From positions 1,109,491 through 1,173,490 of the forward strand of contig KI632513.1 of assembly GCA_000504425.1 (NCBI GenBank): a stretch of DNA of 64,000 bases, in the 5' to 3' direction. The position numbers were made by a program, and so were the translations under genes. The notes beneath the pieces are model-generated. The model saw only the letters and a program-made list of their open reading frames with translations, searched no databases and was not told the DNA's origin. The DNA comes from Rhodopseudomonas palustris JSC-3b (GTDB taxonomy: Bacteria; Pseudomonadota; Alphaproteobacteria; Rhizobiales; Xanthobacteraceae). Below, piece after piece: positions 1-7,893 of the stretch; position 1 is the stretch's first letter, and the number at the start of each line of letters is the position of its first letter.

Positions 1-224
1 TAATAGACCGAGTTCATCGCCCATCCGACTTCGCGTGGCACCGCGGCGAGGCTGCCGAACGTGCCCGGCAGCCAGAAGCTGACCCCGCCTTCATCCGCAT
101 GAGCGGTCGTGGCGCCATGGCCAATCGCAACCGCCACGATCGCCGATGACAGCAATCCGGCTACCGTTTTCGGCAGGCGGCGCTTGGCTGTCGCCGCTCC
201 AGCAGCAGCGGTCGTTCGCACCAT
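1..224 (-). CDS. SphA-like / meta-pathway outer-membrane protein, N-terminal part only
   Basis: The reading frame enters from beyond the left window edge and starts at an ATG whose first base is 224, giving 74 visible residues. There is an N-terminal signal sequence (basic start, hydrophobic core LLSSAIVAVAIG, probable cleavage after AHA near residue 43), then EGGVSFWLPGTFGSLAAVP. That phrase is typical of the mature N-terminus of the SphA / putative meta-pathway phenol degradation family, proposed beta-barrel outer-membrane proteins linked to uptake of aromatic or hydrophobic substrates. The family call rests on this short stretch; the rest of the gene is off-window, so completeness and substrate are unknown. 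Confidence 0.6.
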   Translation of the reverse strand, partial: MVRTTAAAGAATAKRRLPKTVAGLLSSAIVAVAIGHGATTAHADEGGVSFWLPGTFGSLAAVPREVGWAMNSVY

Positions 225-304
225 CACTCTGTCACCCGTCATCAAGCGCCCCCAAACGCGTCGGAATCGCTGCGATCAGCGTTGTTGTAATGTTGTGTTT
301 TGTC

Positions 305-985
305 TCAGTAGCACGGCGGATAGGGATAGTAGCCGCATGCCGGCCGTGCATAGGGACCGTAGGCATAGGCGCCATAGGCCGCCGCTGCGCCGACTGCTGC
401 CGCCGCGCCGGCATAATAGGCGCCACGATAGGCGGTTCGCCGGGCAGCGCCGGCAAATGACAGCGGCGTGAACGGCCGGCCGATGATGTCGATGAACACC
501 GCGGCGGCACCGTCGCCGCCCTTGATGTCGCCTTCAAGTACATCGACGTCGAAGGCTAGCGTGTCGCCCTCGAGCTTAGGCGACTTCAGCACCACCACCA
601 CGTCGCGCACCCCGCCGCCATCCTTTTGAAACACCGAGACAGTGGCGTTGGGCGGATCTTTTGCGAAATTATCACTGCCGGTGCTCCAATCTTCGACAAT
701 GCGGCTGGTCAGGTCGTGGCCAGCGGCGCGCACGGGTCGGTCTGCGAACACAATGGCATTGGGGGAGACGCCGCTCAGCGTCAGCTTGCCGCCTTGCAGG
801 CTGGCGCCTTTGGCATTCAGCACAAACAGCGACGGCACTACTTCGGGCTTGGCTTGGCCGATCGACTTCTGCAGAGGCACATGCGGCGGCGGTGCTGATG
901 AAGATGGCTGCTGTGCAGACGCGGCTCCGGCACTCACCAGCAGCAGACTGACGGCAAACGATACACGAAGTCCTGAAAACGACAT
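305..985 (-). CDS. secreted hypothetical protein with Ala/Gly/Tyr-rich tail
   Basis: 226 residues. The ATG is preceded by a good ribosome site (AGGAGA about 6 bases upstream). Residues 1-24 form a clear signal peptide ending ASA-QQ, so the product is exported. The central part (about residues 50-165) contains LNAKGASLQGGKLTLSGVSP and a likely beta-rich fold. The last 55 residues are low complexity: AYRGAYYAGAAAAVG, then Tyr/Pro/Gly repeats ending in two Cys-containing Tyr-Pro pieces. I do not recognise a family with known function. It lies next to the SphA-like gene on the same strand, with 80 bases between them, and could be co-transcribed. Confidence 0.75.
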   Translation of the reverse strand: MSFSGLRVSFAVSLLLVSAGAASAQQPSSSAPPPHVPLQKSIGQAKPEVVPSLFVLNAKGASLQGGKLTLSGVSPNAIVFADRPVRAAGHDLTSRIVEDWSTGSDNFAKDPPNATVSVFQKDGGGVRDVVVVLKSPKLEGDTLAFDVDVLEGDIKGGDGAAAVFIDIIGRPFTPLSFAGAARRTAYRGAYYAGAAAAVGAAAAYGAYAYGPYARPACGYYPYPPCY

Positions 986-1043
986 CAGAATCTCCTACGC
1001 AAAGCAATGGTATCAAATGCAGCGATGGTGATGGATAATCGCC

Positions 1044-1059
1044 GATCACTCAAGTGATC
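1044..1059. promoter_or_regulatory. perfect 7-2-7 palindrome, possible operator
   Basis: GATCACT-CA-AGTGATC is a perfect dyad 59 bases upstream of the minus-strand start at 985. Position and symmetry fit a repressor site for the exported-protein gene. No regulator is identified and there is no second copy in the vicinity. Confidence 0.25.
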
Positions 1060-1363
1060 AGTTGGCGTCTTTCCCCGGTAGAGTCGTTTCCTGCCGGCTG
1101 ACGCCGGTCTCGTGCTGCGGCGCAAAGCATGATCACCATCACTTGTTGCGGTGCATCAATACCCGCTTGGTTCGCGCGTTATTTGGGTAATTGGCAGCAG
1201 GACCGCGGCTTTGCCGCTGTCGTTGCACGTGGCGGCGCACGAACTTGACGAATATCAAAGTTTATCGGCCGCTCATGGGGCCCAATCCTCACCATCCATA
1301 TTGTCATTGTTGGTAACGGCTCTGGCTGATGCTGATCAATCGACGCCATGATGAAACTGTCAT

Positions 1364-1507
1364 TTGGCTGTCGTCAGCCCGGCGGTGCTCGCAGCGATCG
1401 AGCAAGCGCTTTCGCCGTTCATCGCGACCCGTATCAGCATCAATCAGCGGTCCGCGCGCGGCGCCGCTCAATGGGGCAAGCGCCGGTTCGGTGCGGTCCT
1501 GCGATGA
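1364..1507 (+). other. possible small ORF or gene remnant
   Basis: A 47-codon frame, possible only with a TTG start, with very strong G/C third positions. It reads like real protein (AVVSPAVLAAIEQALSPF, then RSARGAAQWGKRRFGAVLR). A stop at 1352 directly precedes it and there is no ribosome site, so if real it is a fragment of something longer. I do not recognise the family. Confidence 0.2.
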
Positions 1508-1546
1508 TGTTCACGTTGATAATCATGCACAATTGCTGGGGGAGAT

Positions 1547-4090
1547 ATGGCCGTGACACTGCGACGATCTCTGCTATCCGTTTGCGCCGGCCTGGCTGCG
1601 GCATTGACATGGGCAACGGCCGCGCAAGCTCAGCAAGTGCGCGGCACCCCTGGCGCGCCGAGCGCCACCATGACGCTGCCCGGCCTGCAACTGCCGGCCC
1701 CATCGCCGCCCTTCGCCGGCACCATCATGCCCAATGCGGTGGACAGCAGCTCGGCCTGGCCGCCGCAAATCATGCCACCGGCGAGTGCGCCCAACGTGCT
1801 GCTGATCCTGACCGACGACGTCGGCTTTGGTGCGCCATCGACCTTTGGCGGCGTGATCCCGACACCGACCCTCGACCAGGTCGCCGCGTCCGGGCTGCGC
1901 TACACCAGCTTCCACACCACGGCGCTGTGTTCGCCGACCCGATCGGCGCTGCTGACCGGGCGCAATCATCACCAGCTCGGGTTCGGGACGGTCAGCGAAT
2001 TGTCGACCGGCTATCCCGGCTACAACTCAATCATGCCGCGTGAGACCGCCACGATTGCTGCGATCCTGCGTCAAAACGGCTATTCGACCGCGTGGTTCGG
2101 CAAGGATCATAACGTTCCGCCGTGGGAAGCCAGCGCCGTCGGTCCGTTCACCAATTGGCCGGTCGGCCAAGGCTTTGATTATTTCTATGGCTTCATCGGC
2201 GGTGATACCAGCCAGTGGCAGCCCGGCAACCTGTTCCGCAACACCACGCCGATCCACCCCTATAATGGCAAGCCCGGCTGGAATCTCACCACCGCGATGG
2301 CGGATGAGGCGATCGATCACATCCGGCAGCACACCGAGATCGCACCCAGCCGGCCGTGGTTTGTCCACTACGCTCCCGGGGGCACGCACGCCCCGCATCA
2401 CCCCACCAAGGAGTGGATCGATAAGATCGAACAGATGCATCTGTTCGACGATGGCTGGGAGAAGCTGCGCGAGCGGATTTTTGACAATCAGCAACGGCTG
2501 GGCGTGATCCCCAGCAATGCGACGCTGCCGGCTTGGCCGGCTGACATGCTGAAGCGCTGGGCCGATCTCAGCCCCGTCGAGAAGAAGCTGTTCATCCGCC
2601 AAGCGAACGTCTATGCGGCCTATCTGGCGCACACTGACCATGAGATCGGCCGGGTGATCGCGGAAGTGCAGCGGCTCGGCCAGCTCGACAACACGCTGAT
2701 CATTTATATCAGCGGCGACAATGGCAGCAGCGCAGAAGGCTCGGTCAACGGAACGCCCAATGAGGTGATGTATTTTAACGGCATCGCGCTCGACGCCGAA
2801 AAGCAGATGCCGTGGTACGACGCCTGGGGCACCGACCAGACCTATAATCACATGGCGGTCGGCTGGACCTGGGCGTTCAGCACGCCCTATCGGTGGACCA
2901 AACAAGTGGCGTCGCATTTCGGCGGCACCCGCAACGGCATGGCGATCTCATGGCCCGCCAAGATCAAGGATCGCGGCGGCATTCGCACCCAATTCCATCA
3001 CGTCATCGATATCGCGCCGACCATTTTGGAGGTGACCGGCATCCCGCAGCCGAACATGGTCGATGGCATTGCGCAGCGGCCGATGGACGGCGCATCGCTG
3101 GCCTACACATTCCCCGCCGAGGCCAAGACGCAGCCCTCGAACCACAAGACGCAGTATTTTGAAATTCTCGGCAACCGCGCTCTGTATCACGACGGCTGGA
3201 TCGCCAGCACCACACCGCCGGTCCCACCCTGGGCGAGCGTGGCGGCGCCGCGCCCTGCGGATGTCATGAACGACTTCGCGTGGGAGCTGTACAATCTGGC
3301 GGATGATCCGACCCAGATCCGCGACCTCGCCAAAGCGCAGCCGGTCAAGCTGCGCGAGCTGCAAGAGATGTTCATCATGGAGGGGGTGCGCAATCAGGTG
3401 TTCCCGCTGAACAACTCGATCACGGCGATGGTGGCGCCGCGGCCCGGTCCTGCGGCGGGTCGCAAACAATTCGTCTATAGCGGCCCGTCGTGCTGCACCC
3501 AGGCCAACGCCGCGCCGTCGATCCTGAACCGCTCGTTCCGGATCAGCGCGGAGGTCACCATCCCGGAGGGCGGGGCCAATGGCGTGCTGGTCACCCAGGG
3601 CGGCCGGTTCTCCGGCTGGGGCTTTTATCTGAAGGACGGCAAGCCGACTTTTACGATGAACCTGTTCAACGTCGAGCGGCCGAAATGGCAGGCGGCGGAC
3701 GCGCTCAAGCCGGGCCGGCACACGGTCGCGTTCGACTTCACGCTGCAGCAGCAAGGCGAGGTGCCGTTCGGACACGGCGGCACCGGCGTCATGTCGATCG
3801 ATGGCGCGGAGGCCGCGCGCCTGACTGTGCCGCAAACCACGCCGTTCACGCTCGCCTGGGACGAGACCTTTGATGTCGGCAGCGACACCGGCACCTCGGT
3901 CGAAGACAAGGACTATCAGGTGCCGTTCGCGTTCTCCGGCAAGATCGAAAAAATCACCATCGATCTCGGCGAAGGGCCGGTGTCGGAAGCGTCGATGACC
4001 GCTTGGGTCAAGGCGATCTCGAGCCGCGATGCTGAACGACCGGCTCCCGGGGTGGCGCCGGCTGCCAATACCAAAAGTAAAGCGAAATAG
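1547..4090 (+). CDS. periplasmic arylsulfatase (type I sulfatase)
   Basis: 847 residues with signal peptide (residues 1-29, ending AQA-QQ), preceded by GGGGGAGAT. Hydrolyses sulfate esters in the periplasm. The alkaline-phosphatase-fold catalytic domain starts at about residue 80 with NVLLILTDD (metal ligands D90, D91). The sulfatase signature is CSPTRSALLTGR with C128, which must be converted to formylglycine by a maturation enzyme not seen in this window. K186 lies in WFGKDHN, and D391-N392 in GDNGSS complete the calcium site. The region after about residue 620 is an extra beta-rich C-terminal domain, usual for the long arylsulfatases of this group. Substrate is not predictable. Ten bases downstream begins a small exported protein, probably co-transcribed. 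Confidence 0.93.
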   Translation: MAVTLRRSLLSVCAGLAAALTWATAAQAQQVRGTPGAPSATMTLPGLQLPAPSPPFAGTIMPNAVDSSSAWPPQIMPPASAPNVLLILTDDVGFGAPSTFGGVIPTPTLDQVAASGLRYTSFHTTALCSPTRSALLTGRNHHQLGFGTVSELSTGYPGYNSIMPRETATIAAILRQNGYSTAWFGKDHNVPPWEASAVGPFTNWPVGQGFDYFYGFIGGDTSQWQPGNLFRNTTPIHPYNGKPGWNLTTAMADEAIDHIRQHTEIAPSRPWFVHYAPGGTHAPHHPTKEWIDKIEQMHLFDDGWEKLRERIFDNQQRLGVIPSNATLPAWPADMLKRWADLSPVEKKLFIRQANVYAAYLAHTDHEIGRVIAEVQRLGQLDNTLIIYISGDNGSSAEGSVNGTPNEVMYFNGIALDAEKQMPWYDAWGTDQTYNHMAVGWTWAFSTPYRWTKQVASHFGGTRNGMAISWPAKIKDRGGIRTQFHHVIDIAPTILEVTGIPQPNMVDGIAQRPMDGASLAYTFPAEAKTQPSNHKTQYFEILGNRALYHDGWIASTTPPVPPWASVAAPRPADVMNDFAWELYNLADDPTQIRDLAKAQPVKLRELQEMFIMEGVRNQVFPLNNSITAMVAPRPGPAAGRKQFVYSGPSCCTQANAAPSILNRSFRISAEVTIPEGGANGVLVTQGGRFSGWGFYLKDGKPTFTMNLFNVERPKWQAADALKPGRHTVAFDFTLQQQGEVPFGHGGTGVMSIDGAEAARLTVPQTTPFTLAWDETFDVGSDTGTSVEDKDYQVPFAFSGKIEKITIDLGEGPVSEASMTAWVKAISSRDAERPAPGVAPAANTKSKAK

Positions 4091-4099
4091 GGGGCTGCA

Positions 4100-4426
4100 A
4101 TGTTGCATTCATCTCACCGGATCATGGTCGTGATCGGCCTGATCGCGATCGGCCTGATGCCATCAGGCCTAAGTCCGTCAGGCGTGATCCAATCAGCCTT
4201 GATCCAGTCAGCTTCGGCGCAAGCGACCGATAATGAGACGCTCAAGGACATGCTCGCTGTCCAGATCCGCTCGCAGGGTTACAATTGCGGTCAGGCGCTC
4301 GAGGCGAAGCAAGATCAGCAACTTTCAAAGCCCGACCATGGCGTGTGGGTGCTGAAATGCAGTAATGCGACGTTCAGGATCAGTCGTGCTCCAGACATGG
4401 CCGCGAAGGTCGAGCAGCTGCCATAG
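4100..4426 (+). CDS. small periplasmic hypothetical protein with repeat-built leader
   Basis: 108 residues, beginning 9 bases after the sulfatase stop, so probably the same operon. The leader is odd: after MVVIGLIAIG its core is four imperfect pentapeptides LMPSG-LSPSG-VIQSA-LIQSA encoded by four imperfect 15-base tandem units at 4154-4213, ending at a likely cleavage site after ASA near residue 40. The mature part has two Cys (YNCGQAL and VLKCSNATF), probably a disulfide, and resembles many short Rhizobiales periplasmic proteins without known role. Confidence 0.7.
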   Translation: MLHSSHRIMVVIGLIAIGLMPSGLSPSGVIQSALIQSASAQATDNETLKDMLAVQIRSQGYNCGQALEAKQDQQLSKPDHGVWVLKCSNATFRISRAPDMAAKVEQLP

Positions 4427-4463
4427 CGTGTTGTTCGATTGTCGTCGCCGATCAGAGGTCGGC

Positions 4464-4916
4464 ATGCAAAGCGTAACTGATCTGCTGCCGGTGACGCCGT
4501 CGATCGATCAGCTCGGCCGCATCATCGCCAATGTCGCGGCGCCGGCATTTCTGCTCGGCGCCGTGGCGGCTTTCATTTCCGTGTTGATCTCCAGGATCAA
4601 CCGGGTCATCGATCGTGCGCAGTTCATCAGCAGCATTTCGGATAGCGACTCTGCCAGATCATTCCTGAAGGGTGATCTGCCGCGGCTGCGGCGGCGGGTG
4701 ACGCTGCTCAACAGGTCGCTGTATTGCGCCGTGGTGGCGGCCATCCTGACCACGCTGATCATCATTGTCGCCTTCATCAGTTCGCTGCTGCATTTCGCGC
4801 ATGAATATGGCGTTGCGGTCCTGTTCACGGCGGCCATGGTGATGTTCTCGATGTCCTTGATCGATCTGGCGCGCGAAACCCGGATTGCGCTGCACGACAA
4901 TGATCTGCGCGTCTAG
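4464..4916 (+). CDS. DUF2721 family membrane protein
   Basis: 150 residues from the ATG at 4464 (AGAGGTC upstream); an in-frame earlier start at 4365 would overlap the preceding gene and is less likely. Pattern of DUF2721: N-terminal helix with membrane segment 1 (about residues 25-43, VAAPAFLLGAVAAFISVLI), a basic loop ISRINRVIDRAQFI, then RLRRRVTLLNRSLYCA followed by segment 2 (AILTTLIIIVAFIS) and segment 3 (VAVLFTAAMVMFSMSLIDLA), with the conserved R-E-T-R-I-A ending. Function of the family is unknown. Sits between a periplasmic protein and a multiheme cytochrome on the same strand. Confidence 0.8.
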   Translation: MQSVTDLLPVTPSIDQLGRIIANVAAPAFLLGAVAAFISVLISRINRVIDRAQFISSISDSDSARSFLKGDLPRLRRRVTLLNRSLYCAVVAAILTTLIIIVAFISSLLHFAHEYGVAVLFTAAMVMFSMSLIDLARETRIALHDNDLRV

Positions 4917-4949
4917 GGAGCGGCGAATTGAAGGGTGCAGGTGGCCACG

Positions 4950-7268
4950 ATGATGCGCCGCATTGCGGTCGCGCTGCTGCTGGCGGTCGGCAGTGGGCTG
5001 TTGGTGCTGATGGCCAGCGCGCTCGCCGGTCCACCCGCGGCGAATGAGCCGGCGCACGCGCAGCCCGCCGAGGCCCCGCAATTCGTCGGCAGCGAAAGCT
5101 GTGGCGGCTGTCATCCGCAGCAAGCCAAGCTGTGGCGCGGCTCCCAACACCGCCACGCCATGGATCACGCCACCGAGCAAACGGTGCGCGGCGACTTTAA
5201 CGACGCGAGTTTCGACTATGCCGGCACGCGCTCGCGCTTCTTCCGCAAGGACGGCCAATTCTGGGTCGAGACCGATGGGCCGGACGGCCAACTCGGCACG
5301 TTTCAGATCAAATACACTTTTGGCGTCGAGCCGCTGCAGCAATATCTGATCGCCTTTCCCGATGGCCGGGTTCAGGCGCTGTCGATCGCGTGGGACAGCA
5401 GAGCCAAGAACCAAGGCGGCCAGCGCTGGTTTCATCTCTATCCCGGTGACAAGGTCACCAGCACCGATCCGCTGCACTGGACCAAACTCAACCAGAACTG
5501 GAATTTCATGTGCGCCGAATGTCATTCGACCGGCGTGCGTAAGAACTACGACCCGGCCAGCAATCAGTTCGCGACCACCTTTGCTGAAATCAGCGTGGGC
5601 TGCGAAGCCTGCCATGGCGCAGGCTCGCGCCATGTCGGCTGGGCGCGGCAACCGGCGGCCACACGCAGCGCCGACAATGGCCTTGTGGTGCAATTCGACG
5701 AGCGCAATGGCGTGAGCTGGATAGCGGAGCAGGGCGCCGCACCCCCGCAGCGCAGCGCGCCGCCCGCGCAGCTGCGCAAAGAGGTCGAGACCTGCGGGCT
5801 GTGCCACGCCCGGCGCGGCCAGCTCGCCGAGGATTGGCGGCCGGGACAGCTGTTGTCCGACAGCCATCGCGTCGCACTGCTCGACCGCCGTCTATTTCAC
5901 GCCGATGGCCAGATCCGTGACGACGAGGAGACCTACAACTACGCGCCGTTCAAACAGAGCAAGATGTTTGCGCATGGCGTCACCTGCAGCGACTGCCATG
6001 ATCCGCACAGCGCAGCGCTGAAAGCCCCTGGCGATGGCGTGTGCACGCAATGTCACCGAGCCGAGCGCTATGGCAGCGCCGCGCATCGCCGCCACAGCGA
6101 CGCACACCCGGCACTGGCCTGCACCTCCTGCCACATGCCCGAGCGGCGCTACATGGTGATCGACCGTCGCCATGACCATGGTTTTCGGGTGCCGCGCCCT
6201 GATCTTTCGGTGCGCACCGGCGTGCCCAATGCTTGCAATGATTGCCATCAGGACAAATCGGCGTCGTGGGCGGCAGAGGCGATCGCCGCCTGGTTTGGGC
6301 CGGACCGCCGTGGTTCTCACGCCAACACCGCCGCAGCGTTTGCCGCAAGCTGGAGCGGAGCTGCCGAGGCTCAAACCTTGCTGAGCGCGCTGGCCGGATC
6401 AGCCGCGACGCCGGCAATCATTCGCGGCAGCGCGCTCGCCGAGCTGCCGGCTGCGGATATCGAGCTGATCAAGCGCGCGCTGGCTGATCCCGATCCGTTG
6501 GTGCGTTTAGGGGCGCTGGAGCGGCTCGAGCCGGTGAGGGCGGAGCTGCGCTGGATGATCGCCGCGCCGCGGCTTGCCGATCCTGTGCGCGGGGTGCGGA
6601 TCCGCGCGGCCGAGCTATTGGCCGCGCTGCCGCCGGCACGGCGACCAAGTGCCGATCAACAGGCTTTTGGCCGAGCCGCCGCGGAATTCATCGCGGCGCA
6701 GCAGCTCAATGCTGATCGCCCCGAGGCTCGCACCGCGCTTGGCAGCTTTTTCCTCAATCAAGCCGAACCGCTACAGGCCGAGGCCGCATATCGCGCCGCG
6801 CTCGGCCTTGATCCTGCCTTTGCGCCGGCCGCGATCAATCTGTCCGACCTCTACCGGCAACTCGGCCGCGACCGCGACGGCGAGCTGGTGCTGCGCGCGG
6901 CGCTGGCGAAGTCGCCGGACAATGGCGCCCTGCATCACGCCCTTGGCCTCGCTCTGGTCCGTGACCAGCGTTATCAGGCCGCGATCGAGGAGCTGCGCGA
7001 AGCGGTGCGTCTTCAGCCGGATGACGCTCACTATCGCTATGTGCTGGCGATTGGCTTGAATTCGATCGGCCGCCGCGACGAAGCCATGGCGGTGCTGCAA
7101 GGTGGCCTTGAACGACACCCCAATCATGGCGAGCTATTGTCAGCGGCGATCAACATAGCACGCGCGCAAGGCGACCGCGCCGCAGCTCTGCGCTATGCCG
7201 AACAGCTGGCGCGACTGGCGCCCGCCGACGCCCGGCTGGCCGATCTGATCCGCGAATTGAAACGATAG
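4950..7268 (+). CDS. octaheme c-type cytochrome with HEAT-like and TPR domains
   Basis: 772 residues from the first ATG; a GTG at 4935 is an alternative start. Signal peptide or membrane anchor at the N-terminus, so periplasmic. Eight CxxCH haem motifs are visible between about residues 51 and 433: CGGCH, CAECH, CEACH, CGLCH, CSDCH, CTQCH, CTSCH, CNDCH. About residues 440-570 look like HEAT-type repeats (RLGALERLEPV, GVRIRAAELLAAL), and from about 590 to 765 there are four to five TPR-like units (NADRPEARTALGSFFLNQAE, FAPAAINLSDLYRQLG, ALHHALGLALVRDQRY). This three-part layout is known in uncharacterised cytochrome c554-like proteins. Likely an electron-transfer or redox enzyme attached to a protein-interaction module; the substrate is unknown. 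Confidence 0.88.
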   Translation: MMRRIAVALLLAVGSGLLVLMASALAGPPAANEPAHAQPAEAPQFVGSESCGGCHPQQAKLWRGSQHRHAMDHATEQTVRGDFNDASFDYAGTRSRFFRKDGQFWVETDGPDGQLGTFQIKYTFGVEPLQQYLIAFPDGRVQALSIAWDSRAKNQGGQRWFHLYPGDKVTSTDPLHWTKLNQNWNFMCAECHSTGVRKNYDPASNQFATTFAEISVGCEACHGAGSRHVGWARQPAATRSADNGLVVQFDERNGVSWIAEQGAAPPQRSAPPAQLRKEVETCGLCHARRGQLAEDWRPGQLLSDSHRVALLDRRLFHADGQIRDDEETYNYAPFKQSKMFAHGVTCSDCHDPHSAALKAPGDGVCTQCHRAERYGSAAHRRHSDAHPALACTSCHMPERRYMVIDRRHDHGFRVPRPDLSVRTGVPNACNDCHQDKSASWAAEAIAAWFGPDRRGSHANTAAAFAASWSGAAEAQTLLSALAGSAATPAIIRGSALAELPAADIELIKRALADPDPLVRLGALERLEPVRAELRWMIAAPRLADPVRGVRIRAAELLAALPPARRPSADQQAFGRAAAEFIAAQQLNADRPEARTALGSFFLNQAEPLQAEAAYRAALGLDPAFAPAAINLSDLYRQLGRDRDGELVLRAALAKSPDNGALHHALGLALVRDQRYQAAIEELREAVRLQPDDAHYRYVLAIGLNSIGRRDEAMAVLQGGLERHPNHGELLSAAINIARAQGDRAAALRYAEQLARLAPADARLADLIRELKR

Positions 7269-7654
7269 CGAGCTGCCTTGCGCGCATCGCCAGCGCTGGC
7301 CTGGGGCTCCACCGCCGCGGCGAATATACTTCCGTATATCCGGCCTATCCGTTTCCCTGCTCACATTTCGGCGCCAAGACGGCTATCGAGAGGAGACGGC
7401 GTTTCATGGTCCGCCAGGATCTGAAACGCGGATCGGATCATCCATCCAGCATCGCCCAACCACTGCACGGATCACCGCAACAAATGGACAGCAGCCCTAG
7501 TCGCTGTTCGGTGGCGACCACACCACTCCATCGAACAGCTCATCATCCAGCCATGATCGCCCCCGGCCTCGACTGCCGGGCATGCTGCGCGCAAGCCTGA
7601 CGGCTGCGCGGCTTGCCTCCAGCCGGACCGCGGTCCGGTCACAGGAGGTCAGCC
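7269..7654. other. 386-base intergenic region upstream of the metal-efflux operon
   Basis: No gene supported. At 7324-7339 there is a perfect dyad ATATAC-TTCC-GTATAT, AT-rich in a GC-rich setting, about 315 bases ahead of the first small gene of the efflux operon. It could be an operator or part of a promoter. The remaining short frames here lack ribosome sites and family resemblance. Confidence 0.35.
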
Positions 7655-7882
7655 ATGATCATCTCCCTCGCCATCGTCGGTTTCCACATGCTCGCCGCAG
7701 CCCGTCAACATGGAGTTGGCGCCGTGCTGCGCGCCAATATCCGGCGCGCCCAGCCTTGTCACGATCAGCGCCGCGATCGCTGCCAGCACCAGCCATCCCG
7801 CAACCGGGCGATCGCGAGTTGGCGTCGTGATGCCGTGACCGGCCGCCTGGAATGCCGCTGGGTGTCCGACCAACAGTCTTAA
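7655..7882 (+). CDS. small hypothetical protein ahead of efflux operon
   Basis: 75 residues from an ATG with an excellent ribosome site (AGGAGG, 7 bases upstream). Short hydrophobic N-terminus (IISLAIVGFHMLAAA), a very basic middle, and a C-terminus WRRDAVTGRLECRWV. I recall this W-R-D-x-x-T-G-R-L-x-C-x-W pattern from short Rhizobiales proteins of unknown role, a memory-based resemblance. It ends 11 bases before the adaptor gene and is probably the first gene of the operon. Function unknown. Confidence 0.6.
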   Translation: MIISLAIVGFHMLAAARQHGVGAVLRANIRRAQPCHDQRRDRCQHQPSRNRAIASWRRDAVTGRLECRWVSDQQS

Positions 7883-7893
7883 GCGGGGCCTTG

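Larger units (their letters stand above)
986..1546. other. 560-base intergenic region
   Basis: No gene can be supported with confidence between the divergent secreted-protein and sulfatase genes. It contains the GATCACT dyad at 1044-1059 and a short high-GC3 plus-strand frame at 1364-1507, both listed separately. Promoters for both flanking genes should lie here, but no convincing -35/-10 pair was found. Confidence 0.4.

Noticed and set aside
2948-4108. Long open frame on the minus strand opposite the sulfatase (386 codons)
   Set aside because: Arg/His/Asp-rich translation, no ribosome site, no family pattern; it mirrors the high GC3 of the real gene on the other strand. The same holds for 2027-2917 and 4659-5867.
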